Made by a program: the position numbers and the translations under genes. 64,000 nucleotides of DNA from Halostagnicola larsenii XH-48 (lineage in GTDB: Archaea; Halobacteriota; Halobacteria; Halobacteriales; Natrialbaceae). The notes beneath the pieces are model-generated. The model saw nothing but the letters and a program-made list of their open reading frames with translations. It ran no database searches and was not told where the DNA came from. This document shows positions 36,604-46,761 of the stretch, piece by piece; position 1 is the first letter of the stretch, and each line of letters starts with the position of its first letter. Where the stretch lies: the NCBI RefSeq assembly GCF_000517625.1, contig NZ_CP007055.1, positions 1,302,001 to 1,366,000 of the forward strand. Reading direction: 5' to 3'.

Positions 36604-38700
36604 ATGCCACAAACTCAATCCGACGACAAATCGAAACCTCTCGCCGATCGCCTTGGAGACTTCCTCCGACGGTACTACAGCGAGGAGATCAAGGAACTCG
36701 CACAGCACTATCCAAAAGAGAGCCGATCCCTCGAGGTCGACTACGATGACGTCTACACGTTCGATCCGACGATCGCCGATGACGTCCTCTCGCAACCGGA
36801 GCAACTGCAACGCTACCTCGAGGAGGCGCTTCGCGTGTACGACCTCCCGATCGACATCTCACTCGGGCAGGCCCACGTACGCGTCCATAACCTCCCGCCG
36901 GAGTACACGTACTATCCAGGCGAGTTCTCGCCCTCGAAACACCTCGGATCCTACCGAGGCATCCGTGGGGAGGTGACGAAAGCGACCGACGTCTATCCGA
37001 AAGTCGAAGAGGCGGCGTTCGAGTGCAAACTCTGCGGAACGCTCAACCGAATCCCCCAATCAGACTCGGACTTCCAGGAACCGCACGAGTGCCAGGGCTG
37101 TGAACGACAGGGGCCGTTCCGGGTCAACTTCGACCAGTCGGAGTTCGTCGACGCACAAAAACTCCGCATCAAGGTCCCGCCGGAGCTCGCCGACGGCGCC
37201 GGCCAGAAAATCGATGCGTTCGTCGAGGACGACATCTGTGGCGAGGCGACGATCGGCGATCGCGTCGTCGTCTCCGGGACGATCCACTTCAACCAGGAGA
37301 CCTCGGGGAACAAGAAGAAAGCCAAGTTCGATCCCTACCTCGAGGGCGAACACATCTCGATAGAGGAGACTGACCAACAGGATCTCGACGTCTCCGCCGA
37401 AGAGCGCTCCCGGATCGAGGACCTCGCCAATGGCGCAGAAGGCCCGCCGCTCGAGGTCGCTGCAGAAAGTCTCTCGACGAAGGTGTTCGGCTACGACACC
37501 GAAAAGATGGCGCTGATCCTCGCGATGGTCTCGGGCGATCGAGTCGAGTACGCTGACGGTGACTCGGATCGGTCCAACATCCACGTCCTCCTGATCGGCG
37601 ACCCGGGAACAGCGAAGTCGAAGCTGATCGCCCGCGCCCAGGACCTCGGCTGGCGTACCGTCGGTGTCACGAGCCGCCGGGCAACTGGCCCGGGCCTCAC
37701 GGTCGCAGCTGAACAGGACGATTTCGGCGATGGTGACTGGACGCTCAAGGCCGGCGCGTTCGTCAAGGCCAACGGCGGCACGGTTTGCGTCGACGAGCTC
37801 GACGACATGAAGCCCGACGTCCGGGCGTCGATGCTCGAGCCGATGAGCAACCAGAAGATCAACGCCTCACTGGCGGGGGAAACGGCTACCTTCCAGACCG
37901 AGGCCGCAGTGATCGCCGCCGGCAACCCCCGGGACGGCCGCTTCGATCCCTACGAACCCATCCCGGATCAGTTCGACTTCCGGTCGGACCTCCTCTCACG
38001 GTTCGACCTCATCTTCACCGTCCAGGACGTTCCCGACCAGGACGACGATCGGGAGATCGCCGACCACGTTCTGGACTCTCGCGACGCCGCAAAGCGAGAT
38101 GAGCAAGGCCTCGAGGTCAACGACGAGATCGAGCCGCCAGTCGACCCTGAGATCTTCCGGAAGTGGATCGCCGTCGCGAAACAACAACCAGCGCCACCGT
38201 TCGCATCGGATAGCGTTAAGGAGACGCTCCGGAGTAGCTTCCTCGAACTGCGTCGCCTCTACGACGTGAAGGACAACTCCCCGGTTCCGGTTACCTTCCG
38301 GAAGCTCGAGGACGTCGTCCGCGTCGCCGAGGCCATCGCGAAGTTCGAGCTCTCGGAGGTCATCACGGAACGTCACGCACGCATCTGCACCGAGATCGTG
38401 GGTTCGTCGATGGAGGATATCGGCAAGAACGAGGACGGGGAGTTCGACGCCGACGTCGTAGAGTCGGGATCGTCTAAGAGTCAGAAGGATCGAATGCGGG
38501 TGATTCGGGACTTCATCTGTGATGCCCAGGATGAAGCTGAAGACAGTATGGTCGCGATCGATTCCGTGACTTCCTCACTCGAAGACAGCCACGACTACGA
38601 TCCCCACCGTGTCGAGTCCGACATCACGAAGATGATGAACAAGCACGGCACGGCGATCGAGCCCCAGACTGGCTACGTTCGGTTCATCGGGGGTCGGTAA
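36604..38700 (+). CDS. mcm: MCM replicative helicase, complete
   Basis: 698 residues. N-terminal helical domain, zinc finger CKLC (141-144) and CQGC (163-166), oligonucleotide-binding domain, then AAA+ Walker A GDPGTAKS (332-339), Walker B VCVDELD (394-400), sensor-1 AAGN (438-441), arginine finger SRFD (465-468), and a C-terminal winged helix. It unwinds viral DNA as a hexamer and is loaded by Orc1/Cdc6. Start at ATG 36604, since the longer GTG 36544 start adds 20 residues that cover arm 2 of the inverted repeat. Virus-encoded MCM is found in several haloarchaeal viruses. No viral DNA polymerase or sliding clamp was seen, so the host supplies them. Confidence 0.96.
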   Translation: MPQTQSDDKSKPLADRLGDFLRRYYSEEIKELAQHYPKESRSLEVDYDDVYTFDPTIADDVLSQPEQLQRYLEEALRVYDLPIDISLGQAHVRVHNLPPEYTYYPGEFSPSKHLGSYRGIRGEVTKATDVYPKVEEAAFECKLCGTLNRIPQSDSDFQEPHECQGCERQGPFRVNFDQSEFVDAQKLRIKVPPELADGAGQKIDAFVEDDICGEATIGDRVVVSGTIHFNQETSGNKKKAKFDPYLEGEHISIEETDQQDLDVSAEERSRIEDLANGAEGPPLEVAAESLSTKVFGYDTEKMALILAMVSGDRVEYADGDSDRSNIHVLLIGDPGTAKSKLIARAQDLGWRTVGVTSRRATGPGLTVAAEQDDFGDGDWTLKAGAFVKANGGTVCVDELDDMKPDVRASMLEPMSNQKINASLAGETATFQTEAAVIAAGNPRDGRFDPYEPIPDQFDFRSDLLSRFDLIFTVQDVPDQDDDREIADHVLDSRDAAKRDEQGLEVNDEIEPPVDPEIFRKWIAVAKQQPAPPFASDSVKETLRSSFLELRRLYDVKDNSPVPVTFRKLEDVVRVAEAIAKFELSEVITERHARICTEIVGSSMEDIGKNEDGEFDADVVESGSSKSQKDRMRVIRDFICDAQDEAEDSMVAIDSVTSSLEDSHDYDPHRVESDITKMMNKHGTAIEPQTGYVRFIGGR

Positions 38701-38702
38701 CG

Positions 38703-39086
38703 ATGGCTGCTGAAACGCACCAGGCCAGAGCAGAACGCCGCAAAGAGTCAAAGGCCATCTACGAAGAGGTCATTCGAGTCGTCGACTACCAGAGCGGGCA
38801 CATCCAGCCACCGCTCGCGAGCAAGCCCTCGGTACTCGGCATTCTCTCTCGCGGGCGCTACGGACTCGATAAGATCAGTCGAGCGATCGTAGCGGCTCGT
38901 TCGAACGGTGACCTATTCGTGGTCACCGACCCCACCGGCCGGCAACGGATTGGAATCAACGATCGCGAGATACTCCGCGAGAAGATCGCACAACATCTCT
39001 CGAGGACCGACGACCCGCGAAAGGACGTGATCGGGCTGGCGAACGACCGCATCCAGAAGCTACGAGAGGCTGATTCCAATGAGTGA
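38703..39086 (+). CDS. Copy B: hypothetical protein downstream of MCM
   Basis: Same 127-residue protein as at 1623-2006, unchanged, 2 nt after the mcm stop. Confidence 0.85.
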   Translation: MAAETHQARAERRKESKAIYEEVIRVVDYQSGHIQPPLASKPSVLGILSRGRYGLDKISRAIVAARSNGDLFVVTDPTGRQRIGINDREILREKIAQHLSRTDDPRKDVIGLANDRIQKLREADSNE

Positions 39087-39113
39087 GAACAGCGGCAACG
39101 CCTCGAGCGATAC

Positions 39114-39299
39114 TTACCGGTTACTGGGTGGTAGACCGCTGTTGAGGCCTCTAATCCAAACGAGGACTTTGCAGAGAGCAACTAAAATAATCACGGCAAT
39201 TGCAAAACCGAACATTACATCAAGGATAGACGGTTGGGAAACTCCGATCAGACAATTCGCCTGTTCAGCCCAACTTGCCCCTTGGAGATCTATACACAT
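39114..39299 (-). CDS. Copy B: single-span membrane protein
   Basis: Identical to 2034-2219; one strong membrane helix, read against its neighbours, with its own minus-strand promoter box. Confidence 0.6.
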   Translation of the reverse strand: MCIDLQGASWAEQANCLIGVSQPSILDVMFGFAIAVIILVALCKVLVWIRGLNSGLPPSNR

Positions 39300-39421
39300 A
39301 TCAAATAAAACAACATATCTGGTTAAGTATCTTGGGGGAGTCCCCCTGCTGTTCCAACCGGCCCAAAAGCGAACATATTTTTCACTAAATTTGAGGATTG
39401 ACTCCGACGGAGGTCCCTGAG

Positions 39422-39856
39422 ATGTTCGGACTCATCGGCTGCAGTAAGTCAAAACACGGGGAAGACGAACCGGACCGTGAGTTCCCGGCTCGAGACCTCT
39501 ACGACAGCTGGCTCTTCGATGGGCGTGTCCGCGCCGTCGAGGCCCACTGCGACGAGTGGGGAATCTTCTCGGCCGAACACGGATTCGTCGAACCGGACGA
39601 TCTCCTCACCTGGTACAACACGAAGATCACTGACCTCGAGCCCGACGATCGTCGCGACCTCGCCGCCAACGTCGTCGACGACCTTCCCGAGACAGACCAG
39701 CTGCTGATCTTGATGGGGCGCGACTACGCCGACCCGCTCCAGGCTGCGCTGCCAGACGACGTCGAAGTGTGGGATCCGCTCGAGGGCGTGCAACTGTTCG
39801 ACCAGCGCGGTGCGCTTCGCGACCTCGCCGATCGGGGTGATCCCGACGATGCCTGA
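39422..39856 (+). CDS. Copy B: DUF6884-like protein
   Basis: Identical to 2342-2776, GGAGG 7 nt before the ATG. Confidence 0.85.
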   Translation: MFGLIGCSKSKHGEDEPDREFPARDLYDSWLFDGRVRAVEAHCDEWGIFSAEHGFVEPDDLLTWYNTKITDLEPDDRRDLAANVVDDLPETDQLLILMGRDYADPLQAALPDDVEVWDPLEGVQLFDQRGALRDLADRGDPDDA

Positions 39857-40073
39857 CCAGTTCCCCCAGGAAGTCGCCGACCTCTCTCCTGGGGCGAGAC
39901 TCGTGTACCGCGCCCTCGGGGACGGGCCGATGACGATCGACGAAATCCAAACGGAAACAGCGCTGTCGAAACGCAGTATTTACAACTGCACATCGGCACT
40001 CGAAGATGTTGACGTGATAGAAGTTCGAACAGACGTATCCGATGCACGGAAACGTTTGTATGTCCGGACCTAA
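39849..40073 (+). CDS. Copy B: winged helix regulator
   Basis: Identical to 2769-2993. Confidence 0.85.
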   Translation: MPDQFPQEVADLSPGARLVYRALGDGPMTIDEIQTETALSKRSIYNCTSALEDVDVIEVRTDVSDARKRLYVRT

Positions 40074-40226
40074 CTTTTACCTGAAGTATCTTCAGTGGCC
40101 TCATACACTGATAGTGATAGGTCTCTTTGCGTGAGAATAACCGCCCCTGGCGGCCACCACCATGATCGGACTTGCATCGGCCACTGAGCACCCCTCTCTC
40201 ACCGACACCCGAGCGACAACAGAATT

Positions 40227-40601
40227 ATGAGCGTTATAGATGACTCGATGGACCCGACGGCGCTGGAAAACTGGGATAGGCCACTGGAACGACTGCGATG
40301 TGAGGCGATCTGCCTCGGGAGGGCGCTGATGCCAGACAACGAAACCCTCGAGAAGACCGTGGGGACGCTCATCTTCTTTGTCGTCTGGGGGACCATCGTC
40401 GTCCTGCCAGTCCTTGGCATCGGCGATCCCCCGCGCTACGAGATCGTCATCTCGACGACGGCGATCGCGTTCACCATCCTCGGCAAGATGTGGGATTACG
40501 AGGTGAAACGAGCACTGGATAGCCTCATCGCAACCGACGGCGGTCAGCCCCGAGACACGAGCGAGAACACCGACTCAAACTCAGACGGAGAGAACCAATG
40601 A
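40227..40601 (+). CDS. Copy B: two-span membrane protein
   Basis: Identical to 3147-3521; the possible leader frame is at 40162-40230. Confidence 0.8.
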   Translation: MSVIDDSMDPTALENWDRPLERLRCEAICLGRALMPDNETLEKTVGTLIFFVVWGTIVVLPVLGIGDPPRYEIVISTTAIAFTILGKMWDYEVKRALDSLIATDGGQPRDTSENTDSNSDGENQ

Positions 40602-40789
40602 GCACATCCACGTTCGATCAGACGTATCGGCCAGACAACCTCGAGGAGCCCAACGCAGATGGCCCGCCACAGTGCCAGAACTGCGGCACTGTCGTCTCTC
40701 GAGACTACGTCCGCGTCTTCAGTGACGACCCGGACAACCAGCGCCTGCAACACTGCTGGAACTGCAAATCCCGAACGCAGCGATACTAA
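40598..40789 (+). CDS. Copy B: small zinc-finger protein
   Basis: Identical to 3518-3709, with its two CxxC pairs. Confidence 0.85.
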   Translation: MSTSTFDQTYRPDNLEEPNADGPPQCQNCGTVVSRDYVRVFSDDPDNQRLQHCWNCKSRTQRY

Positions 40790-40839
40790 CCTCCAGACCG
40801 CACACAACGCTCTTAAGCGGGGTGCGTCACGCGCTTCTC

Positions 40840-41391
40840 ATGACCGAACTCACATCTATCGACGGCGTCGGCCCGGCGATAGCGGAGCAACTCGAGGCGG
40901 CTGGCTTCGAGACCGCCGACGACGTCCTCTCTTCGACCGTCGACGAGCTGGCCGACGTCCACATGATCGGGGAGTCCTCCGCCGAGTCGATCCTCGAGGG
41001 GGACGACGACGGCACCCGTGGCCGGCCTTCGAAGCTCGAGGACCACTGGGACGACATCATGGACGCGGCCAAAGTCGGCATGTCGAAGAAAGGAATCGCT
41101 CGGACTGTCGGCATCGACGAGTCCACGCTTCACGACTGGGAAAACAAGGACGCCAAATTTTCCGAGTCGCTCAAACGCGCGCGAGCTGTTGGCGAGCGGC
41201 GACTCATCACGTCCGGCCTCTACGACGAGGACGTCGACACCGGGATGGCGCGGTTCCTCCTCGAGCGGTCGTATCTGTACGTCAAGACGGAGAAACAGGA
41301 GGTCGACCTCACCGAAGAGCGCGAACTCAGCTTCTCTGATGAGGAACGCCAGAAACTCGCGGGGGCCTTCGAGGGCAACCCAGAGACATGA
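40840..41391 (+). CDS. terS: Copy B: terminase small subunit
   Basis: Identical to 3760-4311, preceded by the same late promoter (40811-40839). Confidence 0.82.
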   Translation: MTELTSIDGVGPAIAEQLEAAGFETADDVLSSTVDELADVHMIGESSAESILEGDDDGTRGRPSKLEDHWDDIMDAAKVGMSKKGIARTVGIDESTLHDWENKDAKFSESLKRARAVGERRLITSGLYDEDVDTGMARFLLERSYLYVKTEKQEVDLTEERELSFSDEERQKLAGAFEGNPET

Positions 41392-42986
41392 GCACGCAGC
41401 TGGCGGCCGACCTGGACGACGAGATCCTCGAGGCGATCGAGAACTATCCGCTCGAGCACCCGACGACGACGTCGATCAAGTGCTTCGACTACAGCCTCCC
41501 GCCGGGCGAACACCTCAAGCGCGTCTACAACGCCCTCTACAAAGCCGTCCGACCGGAGTTTCCCTACGCGCCGACTCGACTTGCTGCCTTGCTCCCTCGA
41601 GGGTCGGGAAAGTCCGACGGCGTCGGTGTCGTGTTTCCGACATGGCTGATTCTCAACCTGCCGTCCCTTCGCGTCGCGATCGTCTCGAAGACGGCCGACC
41701 TCGCAGCCGAGCGAACCGAGAAGGCAGTCGAACGCATCGAACACTGGGCACCAGCCGCTGGCGTCGAGATCGCCGATAGCGCCCGGACGCAACTGACCAC
41801 GGCGTCGAACAACCACAAGGAGCCCTCGATCGCGCCGTACGGGCTCGAGTCCCAGCTGACCGGCAAGCACTTCGACGTCATCGTCTACGACGATATCGCG
41901 GACTGGGACAACCAGCGCACCGATACCCAGCGCCGCAACGTTCGCAATCACTTCCAGGACTACGAGAAGAACCTCCCGGACAACGACAGCGGCCTCGAGC
42001 AGGGACCAGTCCAGGCGGTTATCGGGACCAGAAAACATCCTGCGGATGTCTACGCGACGGAGATCCTCGACTCCGCGCGCTGGGACGTCATGATCCACAA
42101 GGCGATCCACGATGCCGACTGGGACGTCGTCGAGAACCGCGACTGGAAGGTCCGCGGCGAGGATGGGAAGGTCTACGACGACGTCGCCGATCTGCCGGCG
42201 GGCATCTCCATCGCACCGAACGGCGTCATCCCCGACGAGGAGATCCGAGTCATCTGGCCGGAGCAGCGACCTCCAGAGGCAGTCTTGTACGATCTCGTGG
42301 ACGGAGATGAGTCGGTCGCCATCTGGAGGCGCGAAAATCAGCAGGATCCTGGCGCGCTCTCGGGCGAGGTGTTCAAGTCGGACTGGCTGATCTATAACGA
42401 CGAGCTCCCGCGAACGCCGGATCGGTATCGCTGGTTCGGCGGGATGGATATCGGCGTCGTCGACGACCTGCAGAAAGCCGCCGAGAACGACACTGACTAC
42501 TCGGCGCTGGCGATCGTCGGCGCGCATCCCTCCGGAGACGAGGCTTACCTCCCGCTCCTCGATCGCGCCCGTGGCATGTCCGTGAAGGCAAACGCCGACT
42601 GGGCGCATGACCTCCTCGAGGGGTTCGCAAAAGCGTACGGCATCGAATTCGACCAGATTCTCGTCGAGGCAAACAAAAGCCCAGGCGTCGCCCAACGCCT
42701 TCGCGATAACTCCACGTTCCCCGTCCAGCCGATCGAGTCCAGCGGAAGCAAAGAGGGCCGGATCCACGACCTCGCTGCGAAGTTCGAATCTGGAGAACTC
42801 CAGATCGTCGGCGATCCATCTGGGGAGTGCTCGCCCGATCCGACGTCCGACCTCAAGTGGGAGGACTTCGAGACCGAGGAGTGGCTGCAGTTCCCGAATG
42901 CGGCTCACGACGACATGCTCGACGGCGTCGAGATGGCGATGCAAGCCGCCGGCGACGGGGCCTGGAACGTCGGTGTTGGCTGGTAA
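41388..42986 (+). CDS. terL: Copy B: terminase large subunit
   Basis: Protein identical to 4308-5906; one silent base change (A42671 for G5591, Ala codon). Confidence 0.96.
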   Translation: MSTQLAADLDDEILEAIENYPLEHPTTTSIKCFDYSLPPGEHLKRVYNALYKAVRPEFPYAPTRLAALLPRGSGKSDGVGVVFPTWLILNLPSLRVAIVSKTADLAAERTEKAVERIEHWAPAAGVEIADSARTQLTTASNNHKEPSIAPYGLESQLTGKHFDVIVYDDIADWDNQRTDTQRRNVRNHFQDYEKNLPDNDSGLEQGPVQAVIGTRKHPADVYATEILDSARWDVMIHKAIHDADWDVVENRDWKVRGEDGKVYDDVADLPAGISIAPNGVIPDEEIRVIWPEQRPPEAVLYDLVDGDESVAIWRRENQQDPGALSGEVFKSDWLIYNDELPRTPDRYRWFGGMDIGVVDDLQKAAENDTDYSALAIVGAHPSGDEAYLPLLDRARGMSVKANADWAHDLLEGFAKAYGIEFDQILVEANKSPGVAQRLRDNSTFPVQPIESSGSKEGRIHDLAAKFESGELQIVGDPSGECSPDPTSDLKWEDFETEEWLQFPNAAHDDMLDGVEMAMQAAGDGAWNVGVGW

Positions 42987-43019
42987 AGGTTTAAGAACAC
43001 CCCCCGTCCGGCGTCTGCC

Positions 43020-43223
43020 ATGGTAAGTCACGAAAAGGCAAATAGCGTTACATTGGGGGCAATGTCAATGACTATATCGTGCTGTGTAGCTGCTTATCTT
43101 GGATTCCAGTTTGAATGGTTGACTTTTGCCACCTTGGCAGTTACTCACCTCATCTCCCACGCCGCCTGGCTCTGCTACGAGCTCCGGTTCAACAAACCCG
43201 ATCCTGAGTTAACTGACTGGTGA
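43020..43223 (+). CDS. Copy B: two-span membrane protein
   Basis: Identical to 5940-6143. Confidence 0.8.
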   Translation: MVSHEKANSVTLGAMSMTISCCVAAYLGFQFEWLTFATLAVTHLISHAAWLCYELRFNKPDPELTDW

Positions 43224-43256
43224 AGGTTTAAGTAGGGAATCCGTCACGCCGCAGGT

Positions 43257-43490
43257 ATGGCTGACCTGCACGACCAGCTAACGGAGATTCGGGGCGTCGG
43301 CGACGCAACGGCCAAAGAAATTCTGGGGACGATCGATACCGACAGTGGCGACACGAGTCAGGCTCGCGATCTCCTCCAGGAGGCGCTCGAGCACTTCGAC
43401 GCCTCCGGCGGGATGGATCCCACAGCCCAACAGGGGAGGGATCGGGTGGAGAAAGCCCTCGCGATGCTCGAGGTGAGCAGCGATGAGTGA
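43257..43490 (+). CDS. Copy B: helix-hairpin-helix protein
   Basis: Identical to 6177-6410. Confidence 0.85.
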   Translation: MADLHDQLTEIRGVGDATAKEILGTIDTDSGDTSQARDLLQEALEHFDASGGMDPTAQQGRDRVEKALAMLEVSSDE

Positions 43491-43791
43491 AAGCGAACCC
43501 GCCGACGGTGAGAACAGCGGGGAGGGCACACCGATCAAGACAATCGATCCCGAACTGGAGCCAGAACTGGTCGGCTACCACTCAGCGGTCAAGTCTGATT
43601 CGTGTCAGAACTTCAAGTCCGACACTGGAATGGTGGGTGACGTCGAGAAGTGTAAGAACGAGCCAACCCATACAATGGTTCTCTATTCGGGGAAATATCA
43701 CAAGATCGCCGTATGCGACGACTGTGGGGATCCCGGAGAGGTGGCTGACGATCGAAAGTGGTCGGGCCGGGGGACGATGTATGCCGAGTGA
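43483..43791 (+). CDS. Copy B: cysteine-containing protein
   Basis: Identical to 6403-6711. Confidence 0.8.
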   Translation: MSESEPADGENSGEGTPIKTIDPELEPELVGYHSAVKSDSCQNFKSDTGMVGDVEKCKNEPTHTMVLYSGKYHKIAVCDDCGDPGEVADDRKWSGRGTMYAE

Positions 43792-44314
43792 CGACTACAC
43801 CAACCCGCATGATCCCGAGGGGTGCCGGGCAGTCATCCCGCTGTCGGACGGCATCCGGATCATCCTCGCCGACGGCACTGTCGCCCACCTCCAGGTCACG
43901 ACTGACGACGGCGACGAGCTCACCGAGATCACGGGCCACCCCAGCGGCGGTGGCGTCTTCGGTGGGATCGATCACGATACTCGCGTCGAGATCGGGATCA
44001 TCTCGGACCACGAGGCGGCACAACATCCGATGGTCCAGGAAGCGCTCGAGGACCTCGGATTCTGGGGCGAGGTCGAGGACGACAAGGACGAACTCCTCGG
44101 GTACGTCTACTACAGCCCAGCCGAGGAGGACGACCGAAGCCGCATGGTGTGCGTCGACTGCGAGCCCTCGACCGAGCTTCCCGAAGACATGGAACGGGCG
44201 AACGTCCGCGATAACGGGTCGTACGGTGACGTCGTCCCATATCAGGAGTGTGCCGAGTGCGGCGAGGTCATGCGACCAGATCCGGACCCTCTCGAGGTGA
44301 ACGACGATGACTGA
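43781..44314 (+). CDS. Copy B: hypothetical with CxxC end
   Basis: Identical to 6701-7234. Confidence 0.8.
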   Translation: MPSDDYTNPHDPEGCRAVIPLSDGIRIILADGTVAHLQVTTDDGDELTEITGHPSGGGVFGGIDHDTRVEIGIISDHEAAQHPMVQEALEDLGFWGEVEDDKDELLGYVYYSPAEEDDRSRMVCVDCEPSTELPEDMERANVRDNGSYGDVVPYQECAECGEVMRPDPDPLEVNDDD

Positions 44315-44507
44315 CATCGCTCTCTCGTTCGTCGAACTCGCGGGGATCATCGGCGCTGCGGTCGCCCTCGCGGCCACCGATGCAGCTGCACTGTCCCGGC
44401 TTGCGATCACGGTGCTCGCGAAGAAACTGGGCGTCAAACCGATGGAGATCTACCAGTTCAGCGCAGCGACGTCCGACCAAGAATCCCCAGAGGACGGGGA
44501 GGGATGA
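44307..44507 (+). CDS. Copy B: small membrane-associated protein
   Basis: Identical to 7227-7427. Confidence 0.8.
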   Translation: MTDIALSFVELAGIIGAAVALAATDAAALSRLAITVLAKKLGVKPMEIYQFSAATSDQESPEDGEG

Positions 44508-44704
44508 TCGACTGGAGCAAGTGGGCGCGGCGCTTCCCGTTCAGCCTCGACGTCAAGCGCTGCGGGGAGTGTGGCGGCGTGATGATGACCGAGACGGTTC
44601 ACGACAAGCACACACGCGACGGCACGAACCCGAAAGGCGTCGAGGCGGACGTCTGCCAGGACTGCGGCCACGCCGAACACAAGGACCCGGTACCGGGCAC
44701 CTAA
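44504..44704 (+). CDS. Copy B: zinc-finger protein
   Basis: Identical to 7424-7624. Confidence 0.85.
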   Translation: MIDWSKWARRFPFSLDVKRCGECGGVMMTETVHDKHTRDGTNPKGVEADVCQDCGHAEHKDPVPGT

Positions 44705-44737
44705 ACCCTTTTAACTGACTTGCGTCACCCCGTCGGT

Positions 44738-46728
44738 ATGTCAACCGACCCTGTCGAGCGACCACTCGTCGACGACGAGGTGCAGTCGGGAGTCAAGGAC
44801 TACCTGAGCCGCATCCTCGAGCGCGCCACGCCGTCGTCGTGGGTCGCAGGCGGCACAAGCCGACCTAACAAATTCTTTCAGACCCGTCCCCGGACATACA
44901 AGGAACTCAAGCGCCGTGAGAAGATCTACCTGAACGGCGGCCCGATCACCGAGTTCATCGACACGCGGGCGCTGATGACCTACGGCACGGGCGTCGACTT
45001 CGAGAGCAGCTCGCCGGTCACCGACGACCAGGGTCGCACGGTCGACGAGTGGCTCACCGAACAGTTCGGCGACACGCTCGAGCTGACGATGATCGACGCT
45101 GGCATCCAGAGCTACTGGGCGGGCGACGCCTGGCCGGAGATCGTCGAGACGCGCGCCGGCGAGTTCTCTCATCTCGAGCTGATCGACCCGACGACGATGG
45201 ACGTCGACTGGAACGACTACGGCGAGATCACAACCCTCCGGCAGATCATCAAGGGGCCACGCGGGAAGCCGAAATCCCAGCCCGTTGATATCGACAACGT
45301 CGGCCACTTTACGTTCAAGGACTCCTCGGGCGGCCCACTCGGCGACTCGCTGGTCGAGCAGAACCTGGATGAGATCAACCGCTACGTTTCGAACCAGGAG
45401 CAGCGAGCCAACGCGATCAAGCTGCACGGATCGCCGAAATACGACGTCTCCGTCGGGAGCGAGGGCCAGTCCATCCCGGACAAGGTGATGAGGCGCATCA
45501 ATCGCAAGTTCCGCCCGGAGCGCGTCGACGAGGAAACGGCCTGGACGCACGGCGGCGACCTCGAGATCAACGCCCTTGAGTCACCGGGCATGGGCGACGG
45601 CATGAAGCAGATCACCGAGACGGACATCTCGCTGCTCGCCGGCTCCTTTGGAATCCCGCTCGAGTGGACCAACTTCGGCAGCGCCGGCCTCGGTGATGGC
45701 TCGCCCGCAGAGTCGCGGGAGCGGAAGTTCGAACGCCAGGCGCGGACTGAGCAGACCCGTCGGGCAAACCAGTTCAAGAAGGAGATCCTCCGCCCGATCC
45801 TCCGACGCTACTCACCGTTCCCGGAGGACATCGAGATCAACGTCGTCTTCGGAGACGTCGTCAGCGACCCGACCCAGGTCACTGAATGGCTCTCGACGGT
45901 CGACTGGGCGTTCCATCGCGACGAGATCCGGGAAATGGTCGGCCACGCCGCCTGGGACGAAAGCGACAGTCGTGAAGCGCCGCCCGAGCTCGCCGACGAC
46001 GCCGGTGGCGATGGTGGCGGGATGGGGTTGTTCAGCGACGGCGATCGCGACCGGGGGCACGGTACGGGAAATCGTAACTGCGGCCGAGCGCTGTTCCACG
46101 ACTCGGTCAGCGGCGACGACCTGACCCAGGAGGAACTCGTCTGGCGGGACGTCGTCGAGAAGGTGCTCTGGAGTGACGACTCCTCGAGGACGCTCTTCGA
46201 GTTCAACGCCGACGACCTCCCCGACTTCGTCACGGCGCGCCTCGAGGACGCCCATCCCGGAGGCGATCAACGGCTCATCGCTGCAGACACTCGACGGCGC
46301 GCAGATCGGCTTCCTCGAGAACGCCCTCCAGGACGCCCTCGAGTCCGAGTCCCGCGGCTGGTCGCTGAACCCCATCACGGACCACATCCAGGACATCCCC
46401 GGCGCCGATCTCGATGAGTACGAAGCCCAGCGCATCGGCCGAGACATCACGCAAAACGCAGTGGGGAACGCACGCGAAGACGGCTACCGAGAGCGCGACG
46501 ACTTCGAAGAACTGCGGTTTAAATGGTCAGGAATGCCGTACGATCCCGAGCGGAGCACGGAGGCCTGTCAGTGGATCTCCGACCAAATCCCCTGAGAACG
46601 GCGTCCACATGGATCGGCTAAAAGAACTGATCCAGGAAGCCAACGACCGGTTCATCGATCACGACGCCCGAGAGTGGTCTCCCCACATTCAGTGTACTCA
46701 TCAGCCGGTCCGGGTCGTCGGCACCTGA
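44738..46728 (+). pseudogene. Copy B: portal-MuF gene broken by two one-base insertions
   Basis: Same gene as 7658-9646 but with an extra C at 46251-46253 (CCC for CC) and another at 46589-46592 (CCCC for CCC). The first shift sends the frame to a stop at 46417, removing the MuF part; the second shifts it again. Two substitutions (A9033/G46113, Asp to Gly; T9290/C46371, Ser to Pro) also lie here. Restoring both runs to copy A length gives the full protein, so sequencing error is the likeliest cause. Confidence 0.85.
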
Positions 46729-46761
46729 ACGCTTATATCGGGGTTGCGTCACGCCGCAGGT

